Origin: Cohnella rhizoplanae
GTDB taxonomy: Bacteria; Bacillota; Bacilli; Paenibacillales; Paenibacillaceae
NCBI RefSeq assembly: GCF_948329515.1
Contig: NZ_CAOJCN010000008.1
Span: 183,263 to 247,262, forward strand
Direction: 5' to 3'
DNA: 64,000 nt
In this document: positions 8,045-17,498 of the stretch, in pieces
How the letters are laid out: every line of letters begins with the position of its first letter
How positions within the stretch are numbered: the stretch's first letter is position 1
Made by a program: the position numbers and the translations under genes
The notes under the pieces: generated by a model
What the model was told of the DNA's origin: nothing
The model's database searches: none
The model's input: only the letters and a program-made list of their open reading frames with translations

Positions 8045-8839
8045 TCAACCTCCCTGCACGAACAGCCGACGGCGCGCCGAACGCCACATGAGCAAGATCG
8101 GCACGACGAGGACCGCAAACCAGCCTATCTGAATCCACAGCGCGTGCCACGTCTCGGCGTCGGTCGTTCTGCCCGTGAATACCGAGCTCGGCAGGTACGT
8201 GATCGCTTGGAACGGCAGCCAGTCCATGACCGCCCTCCCCCACGCCGGGAAAAAAGCGATCGGCACGATGACGCCGGACAGCAGGTCGACGAGCACCCGC
8301 TTCATGCGCATGAGCCCTTCGTTGTTTTCCACGAAGAAGGCGAACAGGCCGGTCAGGATATTGAGCTGGGAATTGATCAGGAAGCTGAACCAGATCATGA
8401 CGAAAAACACGATCCAGCGCATCGGATCCGTCGGAAGCGTGACATGGAACAGCAGCGTCGCGAGTATCATCCCCGGCACCATGAACAGCAGCATGCGGAA
8501 GACGCCCTCGCCGAAGCCCTGCATCATTTTCACCATCAGATAATTAATGGGCCGCGTCATCTGCACCGCCACGCTGCCGTCGCGGATCTCGTTCGAGATC
8601 TCGCGGTCCAGATTGTTAAAGTAAAACGCGCGCGCCATCCAGGACACGGCCACGTAGGTCGTCATCTGCTCGACCGTGAATCCGGCCAGCGTCTCGGCGC
8701 TGCCGTAGATCGCTTTCCACAAAAAGTAGTACGCGCCGATATTAATGGCATAAACAATGATACCGCTATAATAATTAACGCGGTAAGCAAGCATCGTCAA
8801 AAAGCGGATGCGGACGAATTCGAAATAGGCGGCGTTCAC
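8045..8839 (-). CDS. ABC-2 type exporter permease (COG4587-like)
   Basis: 264 residues with about six membrane spans. The start is the GTG at 8839 (MNAAYFEFVRIRFLTMLAYR), which overlaps the stop of the ATPase gene as GTGA and follows GGAGG at 10 nt; the open frame upstream of it is a shadow of the ATPase gene. The segment ISNEIRDGSVAVQMTRPINY matches the equivalent loop of the second permease, so the two are paralogous halves of one transporter. It lies 7 bp before that second permease. Confidence 0.9.
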   Translation of the reverse strand: MNAAYFEFVRIRFLTMLAYRVNYYSGIIVYAINIGAYYFLWKAIYGSAETLAGFTVEQMTTYVAVSWMARAFYFNNLDREISNEIRDGSVAVQMTRPINYLMVKMMQGFGEGVFRMLLFMVPGMILATLLFHVTLPTDPMRWIVFFVMIWFSFLINSQLNILTGLFAFFVENNEGLMRMKRVLVDLLSGVIVPIAFFPAWGRAVMDWLPFQAITYLPSSVFTGRTTDAETWHALWIQIGWFAVLVVPILLMWRSARRRLFVQGG

Positions 8840-9933
8840 GGCTGGTTCGCCTCCGCCCGTGCGGTGGGCCGCGTACCGTCGGTATCTGCGCTCGTTCCGG
8901 CGGCGGCGCCGGCTGCCAACGTCTCCGCGGGCGTCTGCGCGCTGCCGGTCCGGTAGATCTCGCGCACGATCTCCTCGGTGTTCGTCTCGATGATCTTGAT
9001 GTCGCTGATCTCCATCGTGCCGACGACGCGGGACAGCACCTCGGACACATTGATCTCGAGCGGGATCCACACCGTCGCCGTATAGGCGTCGTCCATGCTC
9101 CACTTGACGTCCATGCCGTCCGTCAGCGCCGCCAGCCTGTCCGTCCGCACGGCGTCTCCGAACGTGAAGACGACCTCGCGGCCTTTGCCCCATCGCGTCT
9201 TCAGTTCCTCGAGCCCTCCGTCGTAGATGATCCGGCCGTCGTCCAGCATGATGACGCGGGAGCACAGCGCTTCGATGTCCTGCAGGTCGTGCGTCGTGAG
9301 GAGGATCGTCGTGCCGCGCTCGCGGTTGATGCGCTTCAGGAACTCGCGGATCTCGGTCTTCACGACGATGTCGAGGCCGATCGTCGGTTCGTCGAGGAAC
9401 AGAATCGACGGATTGTGGAGCAGCGCAGCCGCCAGCTCGCAGCGCATCCGCTGGCCCAGACTGAGCTTGCGCACCGGGCGGTTCAGCAGTTCGCCCAGGG
9501 ACAGGGTCTCCACCAGCTCGTCGAGCAGCCGCTTGAAGTCCGCTTCGCCGACGCCGTACACCTTGCGGAGCAGGCGGAACGACTCGATCACGCCGATGTC
9601 CCACCACAGCTGGCTGCGCTGGCCGAACACGACGCCGATGCCCTGCACGAACTTTTCCCTTTCCTTATGCGGCACGAAGCCGTTGACCTTGATATGCCCC
9701 GACGTGGGGACGAGGATGCCGGTCAGCATCTTGATCGTCGTCGACTTGCCGGCGCCGTTCTCGCCGATGTAGCCGCAGATCTCGCCCTGCGGAATCTGGA
9801 AGCTGATGTCCTTGACCGCGGTCACTTCCGTATACTCGCGCTTGAACAGGTCGCGAAGCGCGCCGCCTAGGCCCTCGCGGTTTTTCTGTACGTTGAACTG
9901 CTTGCGCAGATGATGCACGTCTATCGCTAACAT
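8836..9933 (-). CDS. ABC transporter ATP-binding protein (COG4586-like)
   Basis: 365 residues. Walker A is GENGAGKST (residues 57-65), the signature is LSLGQ (a variant of LSGGQ), and Walker B is ILFLDEPTIGLD, followed by the H-loop in LLTTHDLQDIEALC. An N-terminal insert before the nucleotide fold (GLGGALRDLFKREYTEV) and a C-terminal domain of about 120 residues are typical of this exporter class. The tail ends in an Ala/Gly/Thr-rich stretch. Start ATG after GGAGGAATATGG. It powers the two ABC-2 permeases encoded directly downstream with a 4-bp overlap. Divergent from the LCP gene. Confidence 0.93.
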   Translation of the reverse strand: MLAIDVHHLRKQFNVQKNREGLGGALRDLFKREYTEVTAVKDISFQIPQGEICGYIGENGAGKSTTIKMLTGILVPTSGHIKVNGFVPHKEREKFVQGIGVVFGQRSQLWWDIGVIESFRLLRKVYGVGEADFKRLLDELVETLSLGELLNRPVRKLSLGQRMRCELAAALLHNPSILFLDEPTIGLDIVVKTEIREFLKRINRERGTTILLTTHDLQDIEALCSRVIMLDDGRIIYDGGLEELKTRWGKGREVVFTFGDAVRTDRLAALTDGMDVKWSMDDAYTATVWIPLEINVSEVLSRVVGTMEISDIKIIETNTEEIVREIYRTGSAQTPAETLAAGAAAGTSADTDGTRPTARAEANQP

Positions 9934-9960
9934 CCATATTCCTCCGGGATTCGACTTAAC

Positions 9961-9990
9961 TTGATTCGAGTCGTGCGGGAACTATATAAT
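9961..9990 (+). promoter_or_regulatory. Promoter of the LCP gene
   Basis: TTGATT (9961-9966), an 18-bp spacer and TATAAT (9985-9990), 51 bp before the LCP start codon. It lies in the short divergent gap shared with the ABC exporter operon. Confidence 0.65.
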
Positions 9991-10040
9991 TCAATAAGAT
10001 ATCTTACAGGAGAATCATCTTAACGTAAAACGAAGGGAAC

Positions 10041-11066
10041 ATGAGGATGCGCAGCAAGCCGCAGAAAAAAAGAAGATGGCCGCTCTACACGGGGCTCTCC
10101 ATATTGGTGATCGTCATCGCTTACGCCGCCTGGTACGTATACAGCGGTTATCATGCGCTCGATCAGCTGGATAAACCGAGAGAAGACTCCATCTTCAGCA
10201 ACATGCCGGAGAAGCCGGAGGAGCAGCCGCCCGAATGGACCGGCACCGAGCGCGTCAACGTCCTGCTCATGGGCGGGGACAACCGCGGCCTCGGCAAGGG
10301 AGAGTCGCCGCGATCGGACTCGATGCTCATCGCGTCGTTCGACCCGACGACGAAGAGAGTTCACCTCTTCTCGATCCTGCGCGATACCTACGTGAAGATT
10401 CCGGGGCACGGCTCCGACCGGTTGAATGCCGCGCTCTCCATCGGCGGTCCCAATCTGTCGATGAAGACGATCTCCGAGTTGACGGGCCTTGATATTCAGT
10501 ATTACGTGTACGCGGACTTCCAGGGCTTCATCAAGCTGGTGGACGCGATCGGCGGCGTGGACTTCTATGTGGAAAAGGACATGGACTACGAGTCTGCCGC
10601 GGATAAGCATATGTTCGACATCCACCTGAAGAAGGGCCAGCAGCACCTAGACGGCGATCATGCGCTGCAGTATGTCCGGTTCCGTCACGACCGGCTTAGC
10701 GACTATACGCGGACGGAGCGCCAGCGCGCCTTCCTCGGCGCGGTCGCCGATAAGCTGCAGTCCGGCTGGAATCTCATCAAGCTGCCTACCATCCTCAACA
10801 AGGTCGTGCCGTACATCGAGACCAACATGTCGGTCAACGACATGTGGAAGCTCGCGAGCCTCGGCTACAAATCGCACCAAGCGGGCTCCGCGCAGCTGCC
10901 TCCGATGAACCTGCTCGTCGAGCAGAATATCGGCGGGTCGACGATCGGCATCCGCGACGAGGACGAGCTGCGCGAATATATCCAGGAGGTGCTCGCCGCC
11001 GATTCGTCCGCGGCTTCGCCCTCGCCGTCCGGATCGGCGTCAACTTCCGCCAGCGCAACGCCTTAA
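10041..11066 (+). CDS. LytR-CpsA-Psr (LCP) family protein
   Basis: A 341-residue membrane-anchored enzyme. LCP proteins transfer undecaprenyl-linked teichoic acid or capsule polymers to peptidoglycan. One N-terminal membrane span at about residues 13-33, then the LCP domain with the conserved blocks [43 protein letters not shown] and LQYVRFRHD, including the Arg and Asp residues that hold the lipid pyrophosphate. The tail after about residue 320 is a Ser/Ala/Pro/Thr-rich flexible end. It has its own promoter and a hairpin downstream. The ABC-2 exporter next door might supply an envelope component, but that link is inference. Confidence 0.93.
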   Translation: MRMRSKPQKKRRWPLYTGLSILVIVIAYAAWYVYSGYHALDQLDKPREDSIFSNMPEKPEEQPPEWTGTERVNVLLMGGDNRGLGKGESPRSDSMLIASFDPTTKRVHLFSILRDTYVKIPGHGSDRLNAALSIGGPNLSMKTISELTGLDIQYYVYADFQGFIKLVDAIGGVDFYVEKDMDYESAADKHMFDIHLKKGQQHLDGDHALQYVRFRHDRLSDYTRTERQRAFLGAVADKLQSGWNLIKLPTILNKVVPYIETNMSVNDMWKLASLGYKSHQAGSAQLPPMNLLVEQNIGGSTIGIRDEDELREYIQEVLAADSSAASPSPSGSASTSASATP

Positions 11067-11086
11067 ACTGCAAGTCCGCCAGTGGG

Positions 11087-11110
11087 GACCGCCGATACGG
11101 CGGTCTCTTC
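11087..11110 (+). terminator. Short terminator-like hairpin after the LCP gene
   Basis: GACCGCCG, a 3-nt loop and CGGCGGTC form an 8-bp perfect stem (11087-11105), followed by TCTTC. The T-tract is poor, so termination may be partial. Confidence 0.5.
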
Positions 11111-11185
11111 ACGTTCGCTCGGTATACGCCACAATCCGCAGTCCCATCGCTCCACGATCCCGCTCGCTCAGGAGGCACCTTCTAT

Positions 11186-12532
11186 ATGTCTAAACATGAT
11201 CAATACGCAAATACGAGCTCGAGCACCAGACCCGTATCCGAGCGCCTCTACGAGGAGGCGCAGCTGCATATCGTCGGCGGCGTCAACAGCCCGTCCCGCT
11301 CCTTCAAGGCCGTCGGCGGCGGCGCTCCGGTCTTCATGCAGCGCGCCGAAGGCGCGTACTTCTGGGACGTCGACGGCAATCGCTACCTCGATTACCTGGC
11401 CGCGTTCGGCCCGATCATCACCGGCCACGCGCATCCGCACGTCACCGCGGCGATCGTGCGCGCCGCGCAGAACGGCACGCTGTACGGCACGCCGACCGAA
11501 GGCGAGGTCACGCTCGCCCGCATGCTCAAGGAAGCGATCCCGTCGCTGGACAAGGTGCGCTTCGTCAACTCCGGCACCGAAGCAGTTATGACGACCATCC
11601 GAGTCGCGCGCGCGGCGACCGGGCGCAACAAGATCGTCAAGTTCGCCGGCTGCTATCACGGGCACTCGGACCTCGTGCTCGTGGCGGCGGGCTCCGGTCC
11701 TTCGACGCTCGGCATTCCGGACAGCGCCGGCATCCCGGTCAGCATCGCGAGCGAAGTAATCACGGTGCCGTTCAACGACACCGAGGGGCTGCGGCTCGCG
11801 CTCGAGGCATGGGGCGACGACGTCGCGGCCGTCATGATCGAGCCGATCGTCGGCAACTTCGGCATGGTGATGCCGAAGCCCGGCTTCCTGGAGGACGTGT
11901 GCCGTATGGCCCGTGCGGCCGGCGCGCTCGTCATCTACGACGAGGTCATCACGGCGTTCCGGTTCCACTATGGCACGACGCAGACGTATGCGGCGGCGTT
12001 CCCGGATCTGGCCGCGATCGAGCCGGACCTGACGGCGCTGGGCAAGATCATCGGCGGCGGCCTGCCGATCGGCGCCTACGGCGGCCGGGCCGAGATCATG
12101 GCGCAGGTCGCGCCGCTCGGCCCCGCCTACCAGGCGGGCACGATGGCGGGCAACCCCGCCTCCATCGCGGCGGGCATCGCCTGCCTGGAAGTGCTGCGAG
12201 AGCCGGGCGTCTATACGCGCATGGAAGCGATGGGCGCTCGCCTGGCCGATGGCCTGCGCGAGTCCGCGGCGCGCCATGGCGTGCCGCTGACGGTGAACCG
12301 CATCGCGGGCGCGATCTCGACCCACTTTTGCGACCACCCCGTCACGAACTACGACGAGGCGCAGGATACGGACGGCGAACGCTTCGCGGCGTTCTTCCGC
12401 GAGATGCTCTCGCGCGGCATCTATCTCGCGCCGTCCAAATACGAGGCCTGGTTCCTGACGACCTCGCATACGGACGCGGATATCGACAGGACGCTCGAGG
12501 CGGCGGACGCGAGTTTTAAGGCCATCCGATAG
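11186..12532 (+). CDS. hemL: Glutamate-1-semialdehyde 2,1-aminomutase (HemL/GsaB type)
   Basis: A PLP enzyme that turns glutamate-1-semialdehyde into 5-aminolevulinate in C5 haem synthesis. 448 residues; start ATG at 11186 placed by AGGAGG nine nt upstream, since the long upstream frame overlaps the LCP gene. Diagnostic segments: [53 protein letters not shown], the Asp that binds the PLP ring nitrogen in [12 protein letters not shown], and the PLP lysine in [19 protein letters not shown] (K about 287). It is not in a hem operon. Firmicutes often have a second, unlinked copy (GsaB), and this stand-alone gene may be that paralogue. Confidence 0.85.
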   Translation: MSKHDQYANTSSSTRPVSERLYEEAQLHIVGGVNSPSRSFKAVGGGAPVFMQRAEGAYFWDVDGNRYLDYLAAFGPIITGHAHPHVTAAIVRAAQNGTLYGTPTEGEVTLARMLKEAIPSLDKVRFVNSGTEAVMTTIRVARAATGRNKIVKFAGCYHGHSDLVLVAAGSGPSTLGIPDSAGIPVSIASEVITVPFNDTEGLRLALEAWGDDVAAVMIEPIVGNFGMVMPKPGFLEDVCRMARAAGALVIYDEVITAFRFHYGTTQTYAAAFPDLAAIEPDLTALGKIIGGGLPIGAYGGRAEIMAQVAPLGPAYQAGTMAGNPASIAAGIACLEVLREPGVYTRMEAMGARLADGLRESAARHGVPLTVNRIAGAISTHFCDHPVTNYDEAQDTDGERFAAFFREMLSRGIYLAPSKYEAWFLTTSHTDADIDRTLEAADASFKAIR

Positions 12533-12610
12533 TCATGTGCGGTTCCGGTGCGTGAAGCGGAGCCGTGACGCGCGCGTCTTGGCGGCCCTGCGAATTTGGC
12601 GCTAAGAAAC

Positions 12611-12640
12611 AAAAAGACGGCCATTCGGCCGTCTTTTTTT
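12611..12640. terminator. Bidirectional terminator
   Basis: AAAAAGACGGCC, loop ATTC, GGCCGTCTTTTTTT: a strong stem with A-run and T-run on opposite sides, between the convergent ends of hemL (12532) and the small minus-strand gene (12642). It serves both. Confidence 0.9.
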
Positions 12641-12641
12641 G

Positions 12642-12971
12642 TCATCGCTCTGACTGGCGATCCGCGTCGTAACGCCCGTCGACTTCCTTCGCGAGCTTGC
12701 GGTAAGCCGCCGTCTCTTCGGCGACGGGATCGCGCTCGGTCTGGATCCGGATCTCCCACCTGGGCGACAGCCGGGCGAGCGCTTCCTCGTTGGGATCCCC
12801 TGCGGCGGGCTCTCCCTCGGTCAGCTGCCGCACGAGCTCCGCCTCCGCCCCGGTCATGAAGGCCGCCTCGTCGTCTACGTATTCCTCCGCGCCTTGTGCT
12901 GCGAGCGCATCGGACAGCTCGGGCTGCCGCTGCGATTGGTCGAATCGGCTCGCCGATTTGTGGTCGCTCAT
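12642..12971 (-). CDS. Small acidic hypothetical protein
   Basis: 109 residues, start ATG at 12971 after AAGGAG; the frame to 13076 adds an unlikely extension. The protein is hydrophilic and rich in Asp, Glu, Gln and Ala, with no signal peptide or membrane span. I recognise no family. It sits downstream of the inositol-phosphatase-type gene (starting at 13916, ending at 13080) in the same direction with about a 110-bp gap, and is closed by the shared terminator at 12611-12640. Confidence 0.65.
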   Translation of the reverse strand: MSDHKSASRFDQSQRQPELSDALAAQGAEEYVDDEAAFMTGAEAELVRQLTEGEPAAGDPNEEALARLSPRWEIRIQTERDPVAEETAAYRKLAKEVDGRYDADRQSER

Positions 12972-13079
12972 GTATACCGATCTCCTTTCAAAGGTAGCAT
13001 GAACCGTACAGCCTACTCTCATGTACCCCAAGCGGAACCGAATGCATGTATCCCCCGCACGCAGGATCGCACTCACCGC

Positions 13080-13916
13080 TTAAGCATCCGCAAGCGCCTT
13101 CAACAATTCGTCGTGTATCGGGCCGTTGCTCGCGGCTATGTCGCGGACGCCGAGCGAATAAGGCTGACCGTTCTGGTCCGTGACGACGCCCCCGGACTCC
13201 GCGATCATCAGCGCGCCGGCTGCCAGATCCCATGCGCTCAGTCCGACCTCCCAGAAACCGGTGAGCCTGCCCGCGGCGACGTAGGCCATATGCAGCGCCG
13301 CAGAGCCGGAGCTGCGGATGTTGCGCACCTGCGGCGCCAGCGCGAGCGTCTGCCGCAGATTCCGCGGCAGCGCGCCGATATGGTCTGCCGGGAATCCGGT
13401 CGCCAGCAGGCTCTGCGAGAGCGCGGGCTCGGCGGATACTTGCATGCGTTTGCCGTGAACGTAGGCGCCCTTGCCCTTCTCGGCGACGAAGAGCTCGTCG
13501 CGCGAAGGATCATAAATGACGCCCACGATCACTTCTCCGCGATAGGCCAGCGCGATCGACACGGAGTAGAACGGAAACCCGTGCACGTAATTGGTCGTGC
13601 CGTCCACGGGGTCCACGATCCACAAATATTCGCTGCCGCCCATCTTGGCGATCGACTGCGCGGAGGCCTCCGGGCCCGGTTCCACGCCCTCTTCGCCAAG
13701 AAAGGAATGCGTCGGATAATGCGTCGCCAGCAGGTTGCGGATCAGGCGTTCGGAGCCCTTGTCCACCTCGGTGACGAGATCGTGCTTGGAAAACTTAAGG
13801 TCGGGCGCGGCGAACTGCCCGATGCGGCTCTTGATCCACTCGCCCGCCTTGGACGCGCAATTGATCGCCACGGCGGTAAAGCTCTTGCCCCCGATCGTAT
13901 TCGGATTGTCGCTCAT
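13080..13916 (-). CDS. Inositol monophosphatase family protein
   Basis: 278 residues, start ATG at 13916 (MSDNPNTIGG) after GAGGGA. A Mg2+-dependent sugar or inositol phosphatase. The metal site is complete: the EVDKGSE region, Glu in LGEEGVEP, and the hallmark WIVDPVDGTTNYVHGFPF, with the second family motif LSAWDLAAGALMIAESGG near the C-terminus. The family covers inositol monophosphatase, 3'-phosphoadenosine phosphatase and fructose-1,6-bisphosphatase activities, and I cannot tell these apart here. It stands alone apart from the small acidic gene downstream. Confidence 0.92.
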   Translation of the reverse strand: MSDNPNTIGGKSFTAVAINCASKAGEWIKSRIGQFAAPDLKFSKHDLVTEVDKGSERLIRNLLATHYPTHSFLGEEGVEPGPEASAQSIAKMGGSEYLWIVDPVDGTTNYVHGFPFYSVSIALAYRGEVIVGVIYDPSRDELFVAEKGKGAYVHGKRMQVSAEPALSQSLLATGFPADHIGALPRNLRQTLALAPQVRNIRSSGSAALHMAYVAAGRLTGFWEVGLSAWDLAAGALMIAESGGVVTDQNGQPYSLGVRDIAASNGPIHDELLKALADA

Positions 13917-14054
13917 GCAATCATCCCTCATTAAACGTTATAAATTCTATTTGCCCTATACCGCTTGTCTACCCTTGATCTCTCTAGTTATACGCGTCCT
14001 CGCGTCGCGGCGTTCCGGCGCTTGGCCCCGACGCCGCATAGAAGAGGCGCGCTC

Positions 14055-14873
14055 CTACATCTCGCGGGCGCCCTTCCAGATCAAGTAACCCGCCATGATC
14101 AGCAGCGTAACCCGCAGCAGCCACATCAATTGGGGCCCCGACAGCCTCGAGGCGATCTTGGCGCCCGCCTGGCCGCCGATCAGCGCGCCCGGCGCGAGCG
14201 CCAGAAACAAGGGCCAGTCGATGTTGCCGTGCCACAGATGGACGGTGCTCCCGAGGATCGAGGACAGGAAGATCACGAACATCGAGCTGGCCGTGGCGAC
14301 ATGCGGCGGGAACCGGAACAAGATGACCATGACCGGCACGAACAAGGAACCGCCGCCGATCCCGAACAGACCCGAGCACAGTCCGACGGCGAATCCGATC
14401 GACAGCGCCAGCGGCAGATTGTAGCCATAGTGGTGCACGGCGCCGGCCCCGTCGACGAACGAGCGCTTAATGGGCCAGTCGATGCGCAGCGGCTTCATGC
14501 GCTCCCGGGCCATCATCAGGCCGAACATCGCGAGCATGAACAGGCCGAAGGCCAGCTGGAACGGGCCCTGCGGGATAGCATCGGTCACCAGCGCGCCGAT
14601 CATCGCCGCGGGACCGCTGGTGGCGAAGAACAGCCAGCCGGTGCGAAAGTCGACCTTGCCCTGCTTGCGATACGTCCAGGTGGACGTCATGGCCGTAAAG
14701 ATAAGCACGGCGAGCGAGGTGCCGACCGCCGTCTGCGACGACACGTCTTGGCCGAGCAGACTTGGCCCCAGAAGCACGAGCGCCGGCACGATAATGATAC
14801 CGCCGCCCAGTCCCACGATGCTGCCGAACAAAGCGGCGACGATGCCGATCAGTACGAGTATGGCCGTGGACAA
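14055..14873 (-). CDS. TauE/SafE-family (sulfite exporter-type) permease
   Basis: 272 residues, TTG start at 14873 with GGGAG 8 nt upstream. Highly hydrophobic with about eight spans in two repeated halves: the first begins IGIVAALFGSIVGLGGGIII and the second IGFAVGLCSGLFGIGGGSLF, the duplicated Gly-rich motif of this family. Members export sulfite, sulfonates or other organic anions; no sulphur gene lies nearby to fix the cargo. Confidence 0.92.
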   Translation of the reverse strand: MSTAILVLIGIVAALFGSIVGLGGGIIIVPALVLLGPSLLGQDVSSQTAVGTSLAVLIFTAMTSTWTYRKQGKVDFRTGWLFFATSGPAAMIGALVTDAIPQGPFQLAFGLFMLAMFGLMMARERMKPLRIDWPIKRSFVDGAGAVHHYGYNLPLALSIGFAVGLCSGLFGIGGGSLFVPVMVILFRFPPHVATASSMFVIFLSSILGSTVHLWHGNIDWPLFLALAPGALIGGQAGAKIASRLSGPQLMWLLRVTLLIMAGYLIWKGAREM

Positions 14874-15019
14874 CTGCGATTCTCCCTATGGGTTCGTAAT
14901 GGAATGATTCACTTTATTATACCTGCATCGGGACGGGAAGCGAAGCCTCCGCCAACAGAAGCGGAAATGCGCCGCCCATGACGTAAACGCTTCACTTCGT
15001 TACGGGCGGGCACCTCCTA

Positions 15020-15051
15020 TTCAACCGATCTCCACTTCAACCGATCTCCAC
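15020..15051. repeat. Two tandem 16-bp copies over the uvsE stop codon
   Basis: TTCAACCGATCTCCAC occurs twice head to tail (15020-15035 and 15036-15051). The inner copy encodes the last residues and stop codon of uvsE, and the outer copy is a silent repeat of that stop region, so it looks like a recent tandem duplication. Confidence 0.9.
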
Positions 15052-16101
15052 GCTGGCCCCGTCCATGATCCGGATATCGGCCGCCCCCGCCTCGGCAGCC
15101 GCCCGGAGGTCGTCCATGAGCCTGAACAACGCTTCGTCCTTGCGCTTCGCCTCGATCATCACGTCGACCGCAGGGGTCGATCCGGCGATCGCCCGCAGAA
15201 ACGAAAGCAGCGGCTCCATAGCCACATGATCGGCATGGCCGCGGGGATCGGTCGCGCTCTTGGGCGTCGATACGTGGATCTTCGGCGGCAGGACGCCGTC
15301 AGACCATGCGCCCCCGGACGATGCGCCGCGAAGCTCCGCTCCGCCTTCCGCCCCGTCGCGGCGCAGTCCGTTCCAGCCGAAGTCCGCCCATGTGCGTTGG
15401 ATGCCGTCCCACAGCGACTCGGGCGCGATGCCTGCCGGATTGTTGACGGCGTGATGATGGATATCGAGCACCATCGGGACGCCCGCTTCCCGGCTGATCG
15501 CGAGCGTCTCCGCGGCCGTGAACGTCTTGTCGTCGTTCTCGAGCGTCATCCGCCGGACGATGCGCGGCTCCAGCGCCCCGAACTGCGACAGAAACCGGCG
15601 TCCCGCCGTCTCCTTGTCGCCGTAGGTTCCCCCGACGTGGATGTTGCAGGTCGCCCGCTCGTCCAGCCCCATCAACTCGAACATCCGCACGTGGTGGCGC
15701 AGATCCTTGATCGAGTTGCGCAGCACCTCCGGCCGCGGCGTGCTAAAGACGGTGAAGTGGTCCGGGTGAAACGAAACCCGGATGCCGGACTCGCGGACGT
15801 AAGCGCCGACCGCGGCGAAATCGTCCGCCAGCATCGCGTACGGGTCCCAGTCTGCCAGCGCGTCGTGCGTCGCCAGCGGAATCAGCTTGGACGTCAGCCG
15901 ATAGAGGTGGATGTCCGAATATTTGCAATGGCTGAGCAGCCGCTGCGTATGCTGCAGGTTCTCCTGCGCGATGCGAACGAGCCGCAGCAGCGCGCCCTCG
16001 CGGTCAGTCAGCTTGCTGAAGTTCGTATACGTCATCGTGCGCGACGGGGATGCGTTCTCCAGCAGAACGGACATCGCGACAAATCCGAATCTGACGAGCA
16101 C
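15037..16101 (-). CDS. uvsE: UV DNA damage endonuclease
   Basis: A TIM-barrel endonuclease that nicks DNA 5' of UV photoproducts and abasic sites. 354 residues; GTG start at 16101 (VLVRFGFVAMSVLL) after AGGAGG at 7 nt, so the longer frame is not used. Typical blocks: RFGFVAMS, LRLVRIAQENLQHTQRLLSH, SFHPDHF, CNIHVGGTYGDKE, LENDD and LDIHHHAVN, which supply the metal-binding His, Glu and Asp residues. It includes a low-complexity Gly/Ala-rich insert (around GGAELRGASSGGAW) just before the conserved KIHVSTPK. Its stop lies inside a 16-bp tandem duplication. Confidence 0.93.
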   Translation of the reverse strand: MLVRFGFVAMSVLLENASPSRTMTYTNFSKLTDREGALLRLVRIAQENLQHTQRLLSHCKYSDIHLYRLTSKLIPLATHDALADWDPYAMLADDFAAVGAYVRESGIRVSFHPDHFTVFSTPRPEVLRNSIKDLRHHVRMFELMGLDERATCNIHVGGTYGDKETAGRRFLSQFGALEPRIVRRMTLENDDKTFTAAETLAISREAGVPMVLDIHHHAVNNPAGIAPESLWDGIQRTWADFGWNGLRRDGAEGGAELRGASSGGAWSDGVLPPKIHVSTPKSATDPRGHADHVAMEPLLSFLRAIAGSTPAVDVMIEAKRKDEALFRLMDDLRAAAEAGAADIRIMDGASVEIG

Positions 16102-16174
16102 GGAACCGCCTCCTTTTTTGTAAGTGTACCCCGCGCGACGGCAACCCACCCCGCGGGCGCCCGCCAGCATTATT

Positions 16175-16264
16175 TCAGGCAAAAAAAACGCCCCTCCGCC
16201 AAGCATCGCTGCTTGAACAAAGTGACGCGAATCGTTGGGTTCTATGGATCTGCGAGCTTGCCGG
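16175..16264 (-). other. Intergenic stretch between uvsE and nagA, with a T-tract
   Basis: On the minus strand, CAAGC(AGCGAT)GCTTG is followed about 11 nt later by eight T residues. This may be a weak terminator for the nagA operon, but the stem is not adjacent to the T-run. No gene is seen here. Confidence 0.35.
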
Positions 16265-16324
16265 GTCTACGCGCTTATCCCTTCGGCTTGTCGAGTCTAC
16301 GGGCTCATCCCTTCGGCTTTTCGG
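16265..16324. repeat. Two tandem 30-bp copies over the nagA stop codon
   Basis: GTCTACGCGCTTATCCCTTC (16265) and GTCTACGGGCTCATCCCTTC (16295) start two 30-bp near-identical copies. The second encodes the last residues of NagA (EKPKG and stop), and the first is a non-coding copy of the same sequence beyond the stop. A more decayed third copy may precede it from about 16238. Confidence 0.8.
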
Positions 16325-17498
16325 CCCCAGCCGCCTTCGCATACGCCAATCGGCCTCGCACATAGGTAGACTTCAGCTCGAGCGCCTCGTCCAGGACAAG
16401 AAAATCGGCGTCCATCCCCGCTTCCAGCCTGCCCTTGCGCTCCGATACGCCGATCTGCCGGGCAGGAACCTCCGTCAGCGAAGGCAGCACCTCCTCTAGC
16501 GAACGGCCGGTGAACGCGAGGACGTTTTTTAAAGCCTGCAGCATCGTCAGACTGCTTCCCGCGAGGCTCGAACCGTCCTTCAGCCACACTTGCCCGTCTT
16601 TCATCGTCGTCTCCCCGTATTCTCCGTCCGGCAATCCGGCGCAATAGACGGCGTCGGTAATGACGCATACGCCGCGCGGTCCCTTGACGTCGAACAGCAG
16701 CTTGACCGCGTCCGGATGGACGTGGATGCCGTCGGCGATCAGCTCCGTCGTCAGCTCCGGGCAGATCAGTCCGGCGCCCGCCGCGCCGGGCTCCCGGTGA
16801 TGGAACGGGCTCATGCCGTTAAAGTGATGGGTCGTTTGCGTCGCGCCCAGGCGGATCGCCTCGCGCATCTGCGCAAGCGTAGCGTCCGAATGGCCGACGG
16901 ACACCGTGATGCCCGCCCGGGACAGTCGCTCCGCCGCCGCCATGCCGCCTCCGATCTCCGGCGCGACCGTGACGATCCGGATGAGACCGCCGGCCGCCTC
17001 AAGATAGCGCTCCAACTCGGCCGGATCCGCGGGACGAATATTCGCCTTGTCCTGCGCCCCGCAGCGGACCGGGTTCAAAAACGGGCCTTCGAGATGAACG
17101 CCGAGCATCTCCGCGCCCTCGAGACCCCTTTCCGCGGCTTGGACGGCATTCCGCAGCGCGGCGACGATTCTCTCCTCGGCGGCGGACTCCGTCGTCGCCA
17201 GAAAAGAGGTCGTGCCGTGCGCCGCATGGAAGAGGCTCATACCGTTCAAGCATTCATGCGTGGCGTCCATCGTCTGGCAGCCGCCGCCGCCGTGGACGTG
17301 CTGGTCGACCAATCCGGGAATTACGATGGCCCCGCCCAGGTCCAGGGTCTGCGCATCCGCTGCCGTTACCTCCGTGCCGCCGACGGCTTCGATGCGTCCG
17401 TCGACGCCGATCAGCAGGCGCCCTTCTTCAATCCGCCCTCCGCCGGCATAGATTCTCCCGTTGGTCAGCAGCAAGCGTCGGTTAAGATGATTGTGCAT
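16305..17498 (-). CDS. nagA: N-acetylglucosamine-6-phosphate deacetylase
   Basis: Removes acetate from GlcNAc-6-phosphate to give glucosamine-6-phosphate. 397 residues of the amidohydrolase superfamily. Canonical NagA features are all present: PGLVDQHVHGGGG, LGVHLEGPFLNP (metal Glu), VSVGHSDAT, THHFNGMSPFHHREPGAAG, IADGIHVHPD and VCVITDAVYCAGLPDGEY with the catalytic Asp. The ATG at 17498 lies inside the end of the ROK kinase gene (17-bp overlap) after GGAGAGAGG, so the two are co-translated: ROK would phosphorylate and NagA deacetylate. No NagB is beside it; one lies at 52.1 kb. Confidence 0.95.
   Translation of the reverse strand: MHNHLNRRLLLTNGRIYAGGGRIEEGRLLIGVDGRIEAVGGTEVTAADAQTLDLGGAIVIPGLVDQHVHGGGGCQTMDATHECLNGMSLFHAAHGTTSFLATTESAAEERIVAALRNAVQAAERGLEGAEMLGVHLEGPFLNPVRCGAQDKANIRPADPAELERYLEAAGGLIRIVTVAPEIGGGMAAAERLSRAGITVSVGHSDATLAQMREAIRLGATQTTHHFNGMSPFHHREPGAAGAGLICPELTTELIADGIHVHPDAVKLLFDVKGPRGVCVITDAVYCAGLPDGEYGETTMKDGQVWLKDGSSLAGSSLTMLQALKNVLAFTGRSLEEVLPSLTEVPARQIGVSERKGRLEAGMDADFLVLDEALELKSTYVRGRLAYAKAAGAEKPKG

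Noticed and set aside
8840..9607. Long N-terminal extension of the ABC-2 permease frame (520 codons)
   Set aside because: The extension is antiphase to the ATPase gene and Arg-rich; the GTG at 8839 has the ribosome site.
16175..16363. Small minus-strand frame over the nagA 3' repeats
   Set aside because: Generated by the 30-bp tandem repeat; no ribosome site or family.
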